From the NCBI RefSeq assembly GCF_030704535.1, contig NC_081820.1, positions 21,145,001-21,209,000 of the forward strand: a stretch of 64,000 bases of DNA, given 5' to 3'. The translations under genes and the position numbers were made by a program. This stretch comes from Vitis vinifera (taxonomy: Eukaryota > Streptophyta > Magnoliopsida > Vitales > Vitaceae). The notes beneath the pieces are model-generated. The model ran no database searches and was not told the DNA's origin. It saw only the letters and a list, made by a program, of their open reading frames with translations. Below are positions 11,493-23,335 of this stretch, one piece after another (within the stretch, counting starts at the first letter, position 1; every line of letters begins with the position of its first letter).

Positions 11493-12229
11493 GAATAAGA
11501 GAGCAATTCTTTTAGCATAGGAGTCCTGGTTGAAGAAATAAAAAACGGTTTTAGAAAATCTTATGACAAAGAGTTTATTTTAATAAAGGTTACCAAAATT
11601 GAGATAGAACCTAGGATGGCGTTGTAATGATGGGAGTGTAAACCAAGTAAAACCTAGTTTGGTGTCACAATGACGAGCGTCCAAAGAAACTAAGGATAAA
11701 CTAAGATAAAAACTAGGATGGTGTCGAAATGACAAGAGTCCAAAGTAGCTAAGAATAAGCTCAGATAGAACTTAAGATAACGTTGTAATGATGTGAATTC
11801 AAAGGAACTAAGGATAATCTAAGATAAAACCGAGGATGGCATCGTAATCATGGGAGTGAAAAGGAGCTAAGCATACACTTAGAAAGAACCTAGGATGGCA
11901 TCACAATGATATGAGTTCAATGGAACTATGGATAAATTGAGATAGAACCTATGATGATCTCACAATGATGAGAATCCAAGGGAACCAAGGAAAAACTAAG
12001 ATAGAACCTAGGATGATGTCACAATGATAGGAGTCCAAATGAACTAAGGACAAATTGAGATAGAGTCTAGGATGACATGGAAATGATGGGAGTCCAAAGG
12101 AGCTAAGAATAAACTTAGATAGAACTAGGATGGAGTCATAATGACGGGCATCCAAAGGAACTAAGCATAAATTGAGATAAAGCCTAGAATGGCATCATAA
12201 ATAGAACATAAGATGGTGTCACAATTGTA
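11493..12229 (+). repeat. Third, truncated copy of the 59-bp minisatellite
   Basis: It opens with the same leader sequence as 4,441 onward (GAGCAATTCTTTTAGCATAGG) and then carries about 11 units of the 59-base repeat. It ends inside a unit at the GATGGTGTCACAAT segment that matches 5,170-5,190. It lacks the LTR and primer site, so it is a fragment of the family B element copied or retained separately. Confidence 0.85.
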
Positions 12230-12790
12230 GGGAATCAAGTCGAATTCCCAACTTGTGAGAAACAAAAATAGAAAAAACACACGCCAAAGAAAAACAATCA
12301 CACGCACAAGACAGTATTTACGTGGTTCGACAATTTGCCTACGTCCACGGAGTTGCAGGGATATCACTATTATCAGGGAAGAATATAGAGTATAACCTAC
12401 GACTACAATCTTTTCTCTCTATATATAACACAACAACCACACCACACTAAAAAACCCTAATTGCAAAAGGCGGTTCCACAATGGGCTAAACAGGTCTATC
12501 GGCCGAAACCTTCACTCCATGGACTAAGCCTCAGTAAATCTCCCATAAAAAACCATGCAATATTATTTGGGTAGGGTCATAAACCAGATCAAACAAAACT
12601 AGGCTCCACAAAGCCCAACTTTGCCCTAAATGTATGATGTTCATGGCTTTTATCTCTAGAATCTCTTCACTTCGCATGTTGTGCATGACTTTTATATGGC
12701 GAATCATTAGTGTTGTTGCCTCTATCGAATACCTGATTGTGAACCCTAAAAAAAAACCTCCCCCAAAAATCCTATCCTTTTCCTAATTTT
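12230..12790 (-). mobile_element. LTR-like fragment of an unassigned retroelement
   Basis: The stretch contains TTTACGTGGTTCGACAATTT and a CCTACGTCCACGG segment, typical of the terminal region of several plant LTR and TRIM elements, followed by TATATATAACACAACAACC-type sequence. It does not match families A, B or the Copia element at 57.7 kb. No paired LTR or target-site duplication was found. Family is unresolved. Confidence 0.45.
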
Positions 12791-13140
12791 TCCATTCTCA
12801 TTTTTTCAAAAATATTATCGTCCCACATTTTAAAACTTATCATATCTTTTTTAAATAAATATTTTTATTTCCAATTAATTTTTTTTTAAAAAAGCTGATT
12901 CTTTAATTAAAAAAAAAAAAGAACTAATGTCAACCATTTTTTTCCATTGGTAAGTTTTCTTGCAAAAACATCAAATTTATTAAATTAAATAATTGAATGA
13001 ATAAATAAATAAATAAATTAGAAAACGATAAAACAATAATAAATAAATAAGTTAATTAATTAAATAAAAAAAATAAGATAACAAATGAAAATAAAAATAA
13101 ATAAATAAATAAACATATAAAAAAAATAAGCCACGCAAGC
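12791..13140. other. AT-rich stretch, no gene seen
   Basis: A-rich and (AAAT)n tracts dominate, with (AATAA)n at 12,990-13,115. No coding or RNA signal was seen. It leads directly into the short-period CCTAAGTG repeat. Confidence 0.5.
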
Positions 13141-13194
13141 CATGCAACAATGCAAGTCATACAAGTCACACAAAGAATGCCTAAAAGATGACCT

Positions 13195-13990
13195 CAGTGT
13201 ACTTAAGGTGGACCTATGTGAACCTAAGTGTACCTAGATGAACCTAGGTGGACCTAGGTGAATATAGGTGGGTCTAATTGGGCCTAGGTGGGCTAAGTGA
13301 GCCTAGATGGGCCAAATGTGCATAAATGGGTCTAGGTGAACCTAGGTGTGCCAGGTGTGCCTAGGTGAATCTAAGTGTGCCAAGTGTGTCTAAGTGAACC
13401 TAAGTAGCCTAAAGGGGCTTGGGCGACCTAAAAAAAAGCTAGGGTGATCCTAAATGAGCCAAACGTGCTTAAGTAGGCCTAAGTGACCTAGGTGGGCCTA
13501 ATGAGTCTTAATAGGCCCAGGGGTGTCCAAATGGGCCTAGGTGGGCATGGTATGCCTAAATGGGCCTAGGGGTGCCTAAATAGGTATAAGATGCCTAAAT
13601 GGGTTAGGGCGTGCCTAAGTGGGCCTAAGTAACCTAGATGGGCCTAAGTGAACCTAGATGGGCCTAAGGTGTTGCCTGATTGTGGACCTAGGTGGGCTAA
13701 GTGAGTCTAAATGGGACTAGGTGAATCTAAGTGAAATATGATGTGCCTAAGTGACCTAGGGTGAGCCTAAGTGACCTAAGGTGATCAACAAGGTACCTAA
13801 GTGACCTAGGGTGAGTGTGTGTAATCTGAAAAGTGCCTAAGTGACCTCGGGCGAGTGTGTGCAAGCTAGAAGGTGCCTAGGTGTGCTTAAGAAGTGTTTA
13901 AGTGAATCTAGGCAATTTAGGATGCATCTAAGCGACCTAAATAGGTCAAAATATGCTATCCTAATGGTGTACCTAAATAACCTATCATAA
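13195..13990 (+). repeat. Degenerate short-period array (about 10-11 bp, CCTARGTG core)
   Basis: Units such as CCTAGGTGGG, CCTAAGTGTG and CCTAAGTGAC repeat roughly every 10-11 bases for 0.8 kb, about 70 copies. There is no long open frame. The right side (14,030-14,180) is homologous, inverted, to 56,210-56,400, where a short reversed CACTTAGG array also occurs at 56,390-56,560. The array is therefore probably internal to a dispersed repeat (called family C here). Confidence 0.8.
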
Positions 13991-14184
13991 AAGGAAGGAA
14001 AAACTTAAGTCTAAATCATGACTGCTAAGGTCATAATGGGGGGCCAGATAAATCCCTCAACCAGAGTCTCTAAGGTGACTAAAAAAAATAAGCTTGTGTG
14101 AGTATCAATGGACCACTAAGGAACATGCTATAGAATACTAAAAGAACACTTAAGGCATGTGCTAAGGGACAAAATAGAGGTTAT
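13991..14184 (+). repeat. Right part of dispersed repeat family C
   Basis: Matches the reverse complement of about 56,210-56,400: shared landmarks are AGATAAATCC, GGTG(A/G)CTAAAAAAAA and CATGTGCTAAGGGACAAAAT. No coding potential. Nature unknown. Confidence 0.6.
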
Positions 14185-14632
14185 ACATCATGATTTTAAT
14201 TAATCAAATAGGATTTATTTTAGGTTAGATTAAGTGACCCAACCTTTGGTGGGCTCAAGTTACTTAAGCTCAATTAGAGAACCTTATAAATACCTCTTTA
14301 AGGGTTAGAGTTTTCAAGATAACTGTCTTCTACAATAAAAAGAGAGAGCCATAGTCTCCACTCTCTCATACCTCTTATCAGTTGTGTGTACCGGTTGTGT
14401 GTATCGGTTGTGTGCCAAGTGTAAGGTTGAGTTATCATGGTGGAAGATTGTGGATCTACAAGACAACCTATGACTTTGTTCAAATTCTTCACTGCATGGA
14501 TTTGATTTGGTAATTTCCAAATCAAGGTAATGTTTTCTAAGGAATATTTTAAATCTTTTTTTTTTTTATAAATACATGTTTTTGTTGTGCGTAGTATTTA
14601 AAAGAAAGTCGAGGAAAGTTTCACATGCACCT
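14185..14632 (+). mobile_element. Family B LTR fragment, forward
   Basis: Homologous to the 3' part of the family B LTR (compare 3,600-4,010): TTAGATTAAGTGAC, GCTCAAGTTACTTAAGC, CCTTATAAATACC and GGATTTGATTTGG landmarks. It is cut at 14,632 exactly where an oppositely oriented LTR of the same family starts. Confidence 0.7.
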
Positions 14633-16196
14633 TGTTGGGAACCTCAAATTACTTCGTTTTGATACCTTAGAACTTGTAGGGTGTATGCATCTATCTTTAG
14701 GGATCTCTAAATCTAACATTAAAAAAAATGGCTTAAATAATAGAATAATATAAATCTAGAGATTAAAACTCATACCTATGATCTGGATATTCCCAAATCG
14801 AAATCTATTCAATGAAGAGTGTACTTGAATGATTTAAAAGTCTCATACACCCAATGTCTTTTGTCCGATGACTCGAACCATGCCCATGACACTCACGAGT
14901 GGCATTTGGAAGAGTGGATGCCTAGACTCTCACTTTCTTTCTATATCTAGAAGACAACAATTACAAGGCCATTCGAAAACCCTAACCTCATAAAAAGGTA
15001 TTTATAGAGTTTCCTTACTAGGCTTAAGTGATTTAAGCCCACATGGGCTTGGCTTACTTAATTTAACCTAAAATAGGTCTTAATTGATTAATTAACCATA
15101 TTGGGCCATCTAATTGATCAATTAGCTTAATCGAGAGACCTTATTCACTATCTGTTGTATAATATTACATAATTAGCAAAAGACCCTTATGCATAAGAGT
15201 TAATTAAGAGCCAATTTAACCATCATAATTTGTGCTAGCATGGTATATGCGTTCAAAGTGAGGACTATTAGGACCCATAAGAGTATTGAATCCCTCAGAA
15301 TCTAATTTTGAAGTTGATTTAACATCCTACTATAGAGAATCAATTGTACTTCAATACCATATGTAAATAACGAGACAAAGTTTGGGTTTGTGACCTACTA
15401 TCCACTATATGCAGATCCCCATGAACTGGTATTTATAATCTAACAAGATAGAGCTATCACCTATCAAGATTACATCTCAATTATTTGTGTTACAAATACC
15501 ACTTATTATATGATCAATTGACATATTCTAACTTTAAGGAGCATATGTCAAATCTACTAAAGGAATTACTATGACCACATATTTTATAATCACATATCAT
15601 TTAGATCACCAAAAAGGGGACATACTGTCTCAAACCCATGAGATATCATGGTGCCTTTATTAATAATACCTGTTGCCACCGACCTTTATCAATAGTGACC
15701 TAATCTACAAGGATATATGACCTCTTTAGAATCTCACCTATATGTCAAAGCCTTTTGTTGATTTTAACGTATGTTCAATATCCTCTCAAGGTTGAGAGTT
15801 TATGTAGTATAGTAGCTTGGTAAATCACTATAACTGATAGCCTTACATCATGATTCACCATAGGTCTTATCTAATGTGCATCACATCACTAATACATTCA
15901 CTATGGGAAACCCATCTCAACGCCAAGACAAACCATCCTTTTAATTATGAGGTAATGCACTACAATCTCTATTGGATTTCTTAGATCTATGAATTGATTG
16001 TGGATAAATTATCTACTTATAAGAAATCTATGACTTGTATTCTTTGTGCAACTCTTAATGCACCTATGTTATGCATAATGTAAGAGATATGAGCTGAATG
16101 CTCAAATCAATGTCAATGTATAAAAATGATACCAATGAGATAGTCAAGTATGACTTTGTTGCATCATGTCTTATTTTTAGTGACTCAATCCTTACA
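14633..16196 (-). mobile_element. Family B LTR, reversed, complete
   Basis: On the minus strand it starts TGTAAGGATTGAGTC (16,196) and ends GGTTCCCAACA (14,633), 1,564 bases, close to the 1,576-base solo LTR at 1,298-2,873. It is the 3' LTR of an element whose gag-protease remnant lies at 16,270-17,290 on the same strand. It abuts a forward LTR fragment, giving a head-to-head pair. Confidence 0.8.
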
Positions 16197-16269
16197 AAGC
16201 TAACTTGATCATGGATAGAGACATAGAGATCCAGGATTCCCTACACCTCATTCGTCTGTTACTGAGGGA

Positions 16270-17312
16270 AGGGGGTAACATACTATTGACCATTAATTTC
16301 ATTTTGTAATCCATAAATCTCACTTGATCCCTTACTACATGTTTTGTTGCTCTTAAGTCTACACTCCACTTAAGAATAGAATGAGAAACTAATACATGTA
16401 TTCAAATATATGAAAAGAAATATTTGGGATTAAGGTGTACCTTCTTTGGCTCAGTGCGCTTACGAGCATAGTGACTCAACTTTTCAAAGTTGTAGCATTT
16501 CATTTTGGCCTTATACTTATTCCCATCACATTAGCCTCTCTAATGTTTTTTTTATTGCCTTTCTTTGGCCCTAAGTTACCTAGACTGCCATGTTTTCCTT
16601 ATCTATCATGCTTAGGCTTGTTAACTTGACATTATCTTTCTTGGGTAATAAGTAAGGTGAATTGCACCCCTAGACATTTTTTTTCTAACTCAATTAAGTG
16701 AGAAATATCGTTGTCCCATGTGAGCACAAGTTTCATTTGGCCACATGATTCATGCAAGAGCATATAACAATTGTGATATGTTGCTCATTAGTGGATTTAA
16801 TTCATGAATTAAGGTTTACATTGTCCTCAAATGCTTAACCATTATGAGTTTAGGATCCATGATCTATTGCTCAAACTTCAAAGTGATTGCACACATTATA
16901 GTTGTAGATATCAAACCATAGAAAATTTGGACTTATTCCATATCGCATGAAAAGTGAGGTAGTGCTCAATTCCCTTATCAAGTCGTTATAAATACCACTT
17001 GACATGTTAAAATGTGCACAATGGTCTTTCTTAACCTAGAACTGATAAGCTTTCATATCACGATGTTGTTTGACTAAATTCCTTTTCCTTAGGTTGGATC
17101 ATGGGATCAAGTTAGGACCTTTAAGGCCTTCTTGTTCATTTAACAAGTATTGGATTTTTTGTGCCACATCATAATTATTGTTGTCTAATTCGTCTCCTAT
17201 AATGAAATCATTAATGGTGTTCTTAGTGGCCATTTTACAACATTTGTTGCATAGAGTATGACTGTAGCATATATTTCTTAATTTTATACACATTGATGTT
17301 TGATATCATTAC
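16270..17312 (-). pseudogene. Copia gag-protease relic of the family B element
   Basis: On the minus strand the start (about 17,235) reads MATKNTINDF and then NNNYDVAQKIQYLLNEQEG, a typical plant Copia gag opening. Near 16,510 a decayed zinc knuckle reads CYNFEKLSHYARKR (second Cys and last Cys lost). Near 16,360 the protease site region reads VDLRATKHVVRD, where functional relatives have D-S/T-G-A. Stops and frame changes interrupt it. No integrase or reverse transcriptase precedes the LTR, so most of pol is deleted. A weak primer-site-like TGATATCAAAC is at about 17,299-17,309. Confidence 0.75.
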
Positions 17313-17479
17313 ACATTCAAGACATGGTTAGCTCTAAACGAAGTGATTGTGGATCACATTTCTATGAGTCTCATGGTTGAAATCCTTTGACTAAGCCCAT
17401 AGTTTGAGATGTTTATCAGGCTCATATTAGTAGTTTATGACTCCAAAGATTATGATTTGTTTCATTTAACACTTAGATT

Positions 17480-18035
17480 GTATTTGATAAATTAATTTAA
17501 TGATTTAATTTAATTTGATTTAATAACCTAATTTAAATTATTAAATAGATTAAGTGTATTTGATAAAATAACTTAATACCACAACTTAAAATAAAAATAA
17601 TTTTAAATATTAAGTCAAAATAGTTAATTTATTCTTATTTTCAAATTTATTTTTATTTTTTGTCTCATTTGCCCCCATGTTAGTAAGAACATATTTAAGA
17701 ATTATGATTCCGCGTTCATGACTCGTTTTTTATAATAATTTTTTTTTATATATATATATATATATAACACTTTAAATATGAATATTTTATAAATAAATTT
17801 ATTGTTTAAAATTAATGAGAATAAATATAGCTAAAATCAATGAGGATAATTATTAATTAAAATTAATGATGATAAATGTATTAATTTAATAATTTGGAAT
17901 AAATTTTAAGTTAACTTTATTAAAAAACCTTAATAGTAAAAAATAAGTATTAAGTTTAAAGTCAATAATTAAAAATTATTTAATTTAAAATCAATTTAAA
18001 TCATTAATTAATAAATACTCAGTTTTAAGAACTAC
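17480..18035. mobile_element. AT-rich MITE with long imperfect terminal inverted repeats
   Basis: The left end (GTATTTGATAAATTAATTTA) and the reverse complement of the right end (GTATTTATTAATTAATGATT) are similar over about 40 bases. The interior is AT-rich with repeated ACTTAA/TTAAGT motifs and no coding frame, and holds an (AT)n run near 17,749-17,766. Related halves lie at 22,781-23,108, 27,975-28,165 and 31,430-31,640, always between STS units. Target-site duplication not resolved. Confidence 0.65.
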
Positions 18036-18059
18036 ACACTTATTCCATTAAAAATATAA

Positions 18060-18781
18060 TTATATATAAATACTCAGTTTTTGCTAGAAGTAAATTATTA
18101 TTTAAAGCTGTTGAATCTTGGAATTAGACTCATTTCGTAAGGCAAGTGAAGTCAATTATTAACGCTCACTTATTATTAAAACCTTTACCCGATGAATCGC
18201 CCCCAATACCTCCTAACTTGTGATCAGAAAGACACCTGCGCCTACTTTGAACGACCTATGAGCCTCCCAAAGTCAAGTTGTTTCGTGGATCACTTAAGTA
18301 TTTACTTTTCCTTCTTTCAATTATTTTTGGGAATCAAACGAGTGGCCCAACTTGGATGACGAAACAGGTCAAATAAATTAAAATGAGATATTTTTGTTAA
18401 ATGACATGTTACGTATTGGCTATTGGGTTGTTGAGGTTTGAAATTCGGACATTGAGTGACTTTGATTTCATTAACATTACGAAGGTTGGTAGCAGCTTCC
18501 CTCCCGTGGGATTGCCTCCTTTTCAAAAGTCAAGTGGAAAATGTATTAATTTCCAGTCAAGGGGCTCGAAAAGTCTTTATCTCTCTATATAAGAAATGTT
18601 ATAATGAGAAACCGTAAGCAGATTGATTGCTCTCTCCTTCCTGTGGGTTGCATTCATCATATATGGGTAGGTGAAGAACAGAGAGCAAAACAAATACATT
18701 AACACATGCATACATGTCTGAAAATCCAAAAATAAAATCACGCACACAAACTTTGAAGCCACCTGATCATTGACTGCCGAT
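18060..18781 (+). promoter_or_regulatory. STS2 upstream region, divergent from other STS promoters
   Basis: It contains no gene. Unlike the minus-strand genes it lacks the TTGGTAGGCTTCGG block and the CCACGTAAGG unit. The region around 18,180-18,600 is of higher complexity and not repeated elsewhere in the window. Small open frames on both strands have no recognisable family. Confidence 0.45.
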
Positions 18782-18818
18782 GGATGAGAGTTGGTGAGAC
18801 ACAGCTAGCTTATAAATA
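18782..18818 (+). promoter_or_regulatory. STS2 core promoter: conserved element and TATA box
   Basis: GGATGAGAGTTGGTGA (18,782-18,797) is the same 16-base element as at the other five genes, in the orientation of transcription. TTATAAATA follows at 18,810-18,818, 12 bases later against 17-19 bases in the others. Sequence upstream of the element is unlike the other promoters. Confidence 0.75.
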
Positions 18819-18915
18819 CCCAACACTCACACCCAGCTTTCTCAAGCCAGCTCCAAGCACTCTTCTCTTTCCTTCCTCAATCTTCAGCTTCAATTTGAGT
18901 TCGTAGCTAGGATCA

Positions 18916-20452
18916 ATGGCTTCAATTGAGGAAATTAGAAACGCTCAACGTGCCAAGGGTCCGGCCACCATCCTAGCCATTGGCACAGCTACTCCCGACC
19001 ACTGTGTCTACCAGTCTGATTATGCTGATTACTATTTCAGAGTCACTAAGAGCGAGCACATGACTGAGTTGAAGAAGAAGTTCAATCGCATATGTAAGTA
19101 TATATATTCATGCATTAATTCTTACATTCACAACATTTCTATACATATACGAGTGTGCTATTAAGTGAGGGTCACCTCCAAGTGAATGAATGTTTCAAGC
19201 TTAGAGAATAGCTTTTAGCTAAATTACTTTAGGAAACTTGAAAATCATTTTACATCAGTAACCGATATTCCTTTCATTTGATTGTAAGGGCTTGAAGAGC
19301 TGTTCTTTGAATCATGTAGCATTGCTAGCTATAATTAAGAATAACCTTTTATAATTTCTTCAATGTTAAATGCATGTTGATCATCTTGAACAATATACTA
19401 TATGACTAGTCGATTGGTAAAACTAATGTGTTCATGTTATTTCTTTTACAGGTGACAAATCAATGATCAAGAAGCGTTACATTCATTTGACCGAAGAAAT
19501 GCTTGAGGAGCACCCAAACATTGGTGCTTATATGGCTCCATCTCTCAACATACGCCAAGAGATTATCACTGCTGAGGTACCTAAACTTGGTAAAGAAGCA
19601 GCATTGAAGGCTCTTAAAGAATGGGGTCAACCAAAGTCCAAGATCACCCATCTTGTATTTTGTACAACCTCCGGTGTAGAAATGCCCGGTGCAGATTACA
19701 AACTCGCTAATCTCTTAGGCCTTGAAACATCGGTTAGAAGGGTGATGTTGTACCATCAAGGTTGCTATGCAGGTGGAACTGTCCTTCGAACTGCTAAGGA
19801 TCTTGCAGAAAATAACGCAGGAGCACGAGTTCTTGTGGTGTGCTCTGAGATCACTGTTGTTACATTTCGTGGGCCTTCCGAAGATGCTTTGGACTCTTTA
19901 GTAGGTCAAGCCCTTTTTGGTGATGGGTCAGCAGCTGTGATTGTTGGATCAGATCCAGATGTCTCCATTGAACGACCCCTCTTCCAACTTGTTTCAGCAG
20001 CACAAACGTTTATTCCTAATTCAGCAGGTGCTATTGCGGGTAACTTACGTGAGGTGGGACTCACCTTTCACTTGTGGCCTAATGTGCCTACTTTGATTTC
20101 CGAGAACATAGAGAAATGCTTGAATCAGGCTTTTGACCCACTTGGTATTAGCGATTGGAACTCGTTATTTTGGATTGCTCACCCTGGTGGCCCTGCAATT
20201 CTTGATGCAGTTGAAGCAAAACTCAATTTAGAGAAAAAGAAACTTGAAGCAACAAGGCATGTGTTAAGTGAGTATGGTAACATGTCTAGTGCATGTGTCT
20301 TGTTTATTTTGGATGAGATGAGAAAGAAATCCCTAAAGGGGGAAAAAGCTACCACAGGTGACGGATTGGATTGGGGAGTACTATTCGGTTTTGGGCCAGG
20401 CTTGACCATTGAGACCGTTGTGCTGCATAGCGTTCCTATGGTTACAAATTGA
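18916..20452 (+). CDS. STS: Stilbene synthase, STS2 (divergent paralogue)
   Basis: Exon 1 is 18,916-19,093, the intron 19,094-19,451 (358 bp, the longest here) and exon 2 19,452-20,452, for 392 residues. Cys164, His303 and Asn336 and the GFGPG loop are intact. It is the most divergent copy and the only one on the plus strand: it begins MASIEE, reads [14 protein letters not shown] where the others have [11 protein letters not shown], and has [15 protein letters not shown] and the C-terminus VPMVTN. Activity as stilbene rather than chalcone synthase is inferred from GVEMPGADY and YHQGCYAGG. The start codon sits 98 bases after the TATA box. It is transcribed toward STS3, with decayed transposons between. 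Confidence 0.95.
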
Positions 20453-20880
20453 GTGGAAAACGGTAAGAGAAATGATATAGGGGACATGTCTTATTGTATT
20501 ACAGAGGAGGTGCTACGAAAGATATGTACATGTATCTTCAAAGTTAATAATAGTACTCCTAAATCTTTTATTCCTATCCTAACATTGAGGGATTGTAATT
20601 TAGTGATTGTTGGAGGGTGCAGTCACGTCAGGCAAGTGGATGAAACTGCAAGTGCTTGTCATTCTGTTATCGCGAAGTTTCCTGAAAGTTGTAATTTTTT
20701 GTTCTCATAAATGCCACTGAAAAGAAAGAATGAATTAGATATACAGCACCAGTTCGAGTTTTACTTGTGTAAACCAAGAAAATTTCAATGTAACGTTTTT
20801 ACTTTCATTAATTTGAATTTTGGTTAAATACAAATATGATAAAAAATATGCTAATAATCCAAAGCGTCATTTCCCTAAGT
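20453..20880 (+). other. 3' flank of STS2, no second gene seen
   Basis: An 85-codon frame starting right after the STS2 stop (20,453-20,710) is out of any known family and probably untranslated region. AATGTAACG and AT-rich sequence near 20,785-20,850 would suit the transcript end. Confidence 0.45.
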
Positions 20881-20889
20881 ATAAAGAAT

Positions 20890-21940
20890 TAGTTGTAGTG
20901 TAATTTCCCGCTGAATCGGGTGTCAAAGCACAGGGAGATGATCAGCAAGGTGCAAGGGAGATAATCTCGTGGATGAATAGAATTTTTGGAGGTAAATTCT
21001 CGCTCAATTTTTTGAAAATGGGGTTGATGGATTTTGTTGAAAATAGGCCAGCAATTGAAATGAGCAACAGCTGAAATTTAATCAACAAGGCTTTTGCAAA
21101 ATTGTTGAGTCTTAGGGGATCCCTTGGGGCGTCTTTTTTTCCTTGAAATGACCCTCAATCAAGTTAACATAGCTGAGATTGCTGCCTGCTCTCCTCTAAG
21201 GAATCTGCAGCTCTAGGCTATGGAATCTTTGAAATAGTACCACAGGAGTAAGGGGTCAAACCCATAGGGGATGGATGAATTTAGAAATGTGGCATAGAGA
21301 ATGGATGATGGAGATGGATGAAAACAAGTTCCAGTCCGGAGGGTAATGGAGGAAGTTGATGTACTTGAGGGACTCGCTCTGATTTGGCACTAGAAGGCCT
21401 TCCTTCTGCAGCTAACAACAGACCATGTTCTTTCAACTCTTCTTCAATCTTTTTAAATCCAACCCTTATCTTGGGCAGATTCTTCTCCCTATCCTCAAGG
21501 CATTGAACTTTTCTTCATCGTCAGCAATGGGATGGTTCTTTGCTAGAGGGCATGCAGTCAGGAACCTTGGCATTTTCATAAGCCTAGATGAAGTTATCTT
21601 CAATCAGAGCTGGAAGGTCTGCATATTCCCCTTTGAACATGGCATAAAGCACTTCAAACCTCAAATGCCTCCTCTCCTGTTGATTCCCAGCTGGGAAGAT
21701 ATTGTAATAAATAGCATGGTCCAATAATTTCATCTGAGCAGGTGGCCAAATCCTTCTGGTCCTTCAGGCAGGAGAGTAATTTTAAACCGTACTTCTCAAG
21801 AGCTTTAAGACGTAAGGAAGCCAATTATTTGCCAGCCTGCATGCTCACAATTACTGCTACTATGAAGTTATTGTTAGATAAATTTAATCAAGTATTATTT
21901 ATCGACTGTTGGAGGACCTTCTCGGAGACGTTGAGTTAAA
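20890..21940 (-). pseudogene. Decayed coding relic, unrecognised
   Basis: This is a higher-complexity island in AT-rich DNA. On the minus strand a frame around 21,570-21,720 reads HAIYYNIFPAGNQQERRHL then RFEVLYAMFKGEYADLPALI, followed by a stop and more protein-like sequence toward 21,380. This has the composition of real protein but I do not recognise the family; a captured gene fragment or a retroelement gag is possible. The plus-strand frame at 21,425-21,727 is its complement. It interrupts the STS2 3' flank relative to the conserved module at 22,080-22,560. Confidence 0.45.
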
Positions 21941-22079
21941 TCATTGTTTATCATGTTGTTACAATTATATTAATTATCACCTACAAATACAACATGATAA
22001 TGAGTTATTATTTTCTAAGATTACCCTTTTAACCTAAAGTTTTTACATAACATAGCATAACTCAAAATAAACTTCTTGC

Positions 22080-22560
22080 ACATATGTTAACTTTGGAGCT
22101 GAGGAAGATTTTCACCTAAAAAAAATTTGTATATTAATTACTATCATATACGAAATCTAGATAAAAATAATGCCGCAATTATAAAAAAAAAAAAAAAAGG
22201 TTGGTTATTGTTGAATTCTCCTTCTCATAAGTTTAACATATGTATAAAAATCTGTCCTAACACAAAATCTCTTAAGTGGATGAATTAATTTCATTAGAAG
22301 ACGAAATGGACAATCGGCTTGCAGTTGGAGGTTGATGTTGAATTTGTCATTTTCCCCCTCCACTGATAAGATCATAAACAAAAACCCATGTGATTGAACA
22401 AGTCTCCGCCACCATCTATGACTTCATCAGCCTACCAGCTGCAAGTGGATTGGAAGTTGGTGAAAGTGCATGAATCAATTACCCATTAAAATTTTGAGTT
22501 AAGATATTGCTTATTAAATGTAAACATCCTTAACGTTTACATTGATTTACTTTGTTGAGT
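22080..22560 (+). repeat. Conserved STS 3'-flank module behind STS2
   Basis: Read in reverse complement this matches 28,200-28,860 and 31,680-32,400 (downstream of STS4 and STS5) and 49,010-49,200 (STS6). Landmarks are TCTCCGCCACCATCT, CAGCCTACCAGCTGC and CTTCTCATAAGTTTAA. It shows that the duplicated STS unit includes well over 1 kb of 3' flank and that STS2 was inverted together with it. Confidence 0.7.
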
Positions 22561-23108
22561 TGTGGGTTAGTGAAAAAAGTGATTTGAAAGTTGAGTTTGT
22601 GAAACTTAATGTTTTTAACTTGATGATTTAAATGGGATTTAAGTTATTCTTAAATTGTAAGTTGTAAATAGGGGTTTCCTCTTTATTTGTAAGTTGTAAG
22701 CACCTTTGTAAAAAATTAGTTCAAAGCTTTTTGAGAGGAATCTAGGGTTTTTAATTCAATCCATAAGGTAGAGAGTATTTGATAAATAAATTTAATGACT
22801 TCATATAATTTGTTAATTTAATTTAAGTAATTAAAAATTGATTAAATATGTTTAATAAAATAATTAAATATTACAACTTAAAGTTAAAAATAATTTTTTG
22901 TATTAAGTTAAAATGACTAACTTATTTTAAATTTCAAATCCCCTTTTGCCTATGTGGAGCTGATGACTCCACATCTCTAATTGATATTTCATGATAAATA
23001 CTTTATAGTTATTTTATGTGTTTATAAAATTTTGAATATGAATGTTTAACAAATAAATTTATTGCTTAAGGTTAATAAAAATAAAAATTAGTTACAACTA
23101 ATCAAAAT
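22561..23108. other. AT-rich spacer and MITE half, no gene
   Basis: 22,561-22,780 shows nothing recognisable. 22,781-23,108 matches one half of the AT-rich MITE at 17,480-18,035 (TTGATAAATAAATTTAATGA onward) and ends at the LTR of the next element. Confidence 0.5.
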
Positions 23109-23335
23109 GTGTTGTAAATACAATGGTGAATGACCACATTGATGGTTATTTATGAACTCCATTTACTCATCTTTAAGATGAGTAATGGGAGTTCATATTG
23201 TGAAGCCTATAAAAGGCTTCTTACAACCCATGTAAGATCTATTCTGAGCAAAAGAAAGATATTCTCTTCCTCTCATTCTCTTTCTCTCTTTCTTTCATTT
23301 TGTCAACATTCTTTTAAAAGAAAGATATACAATAT

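Noticed and set aside
13195-13990. CRISPR-like array
   Set aside because: Units are degenerate 10-11-mers with no spacers of constant length, in a plant genome.
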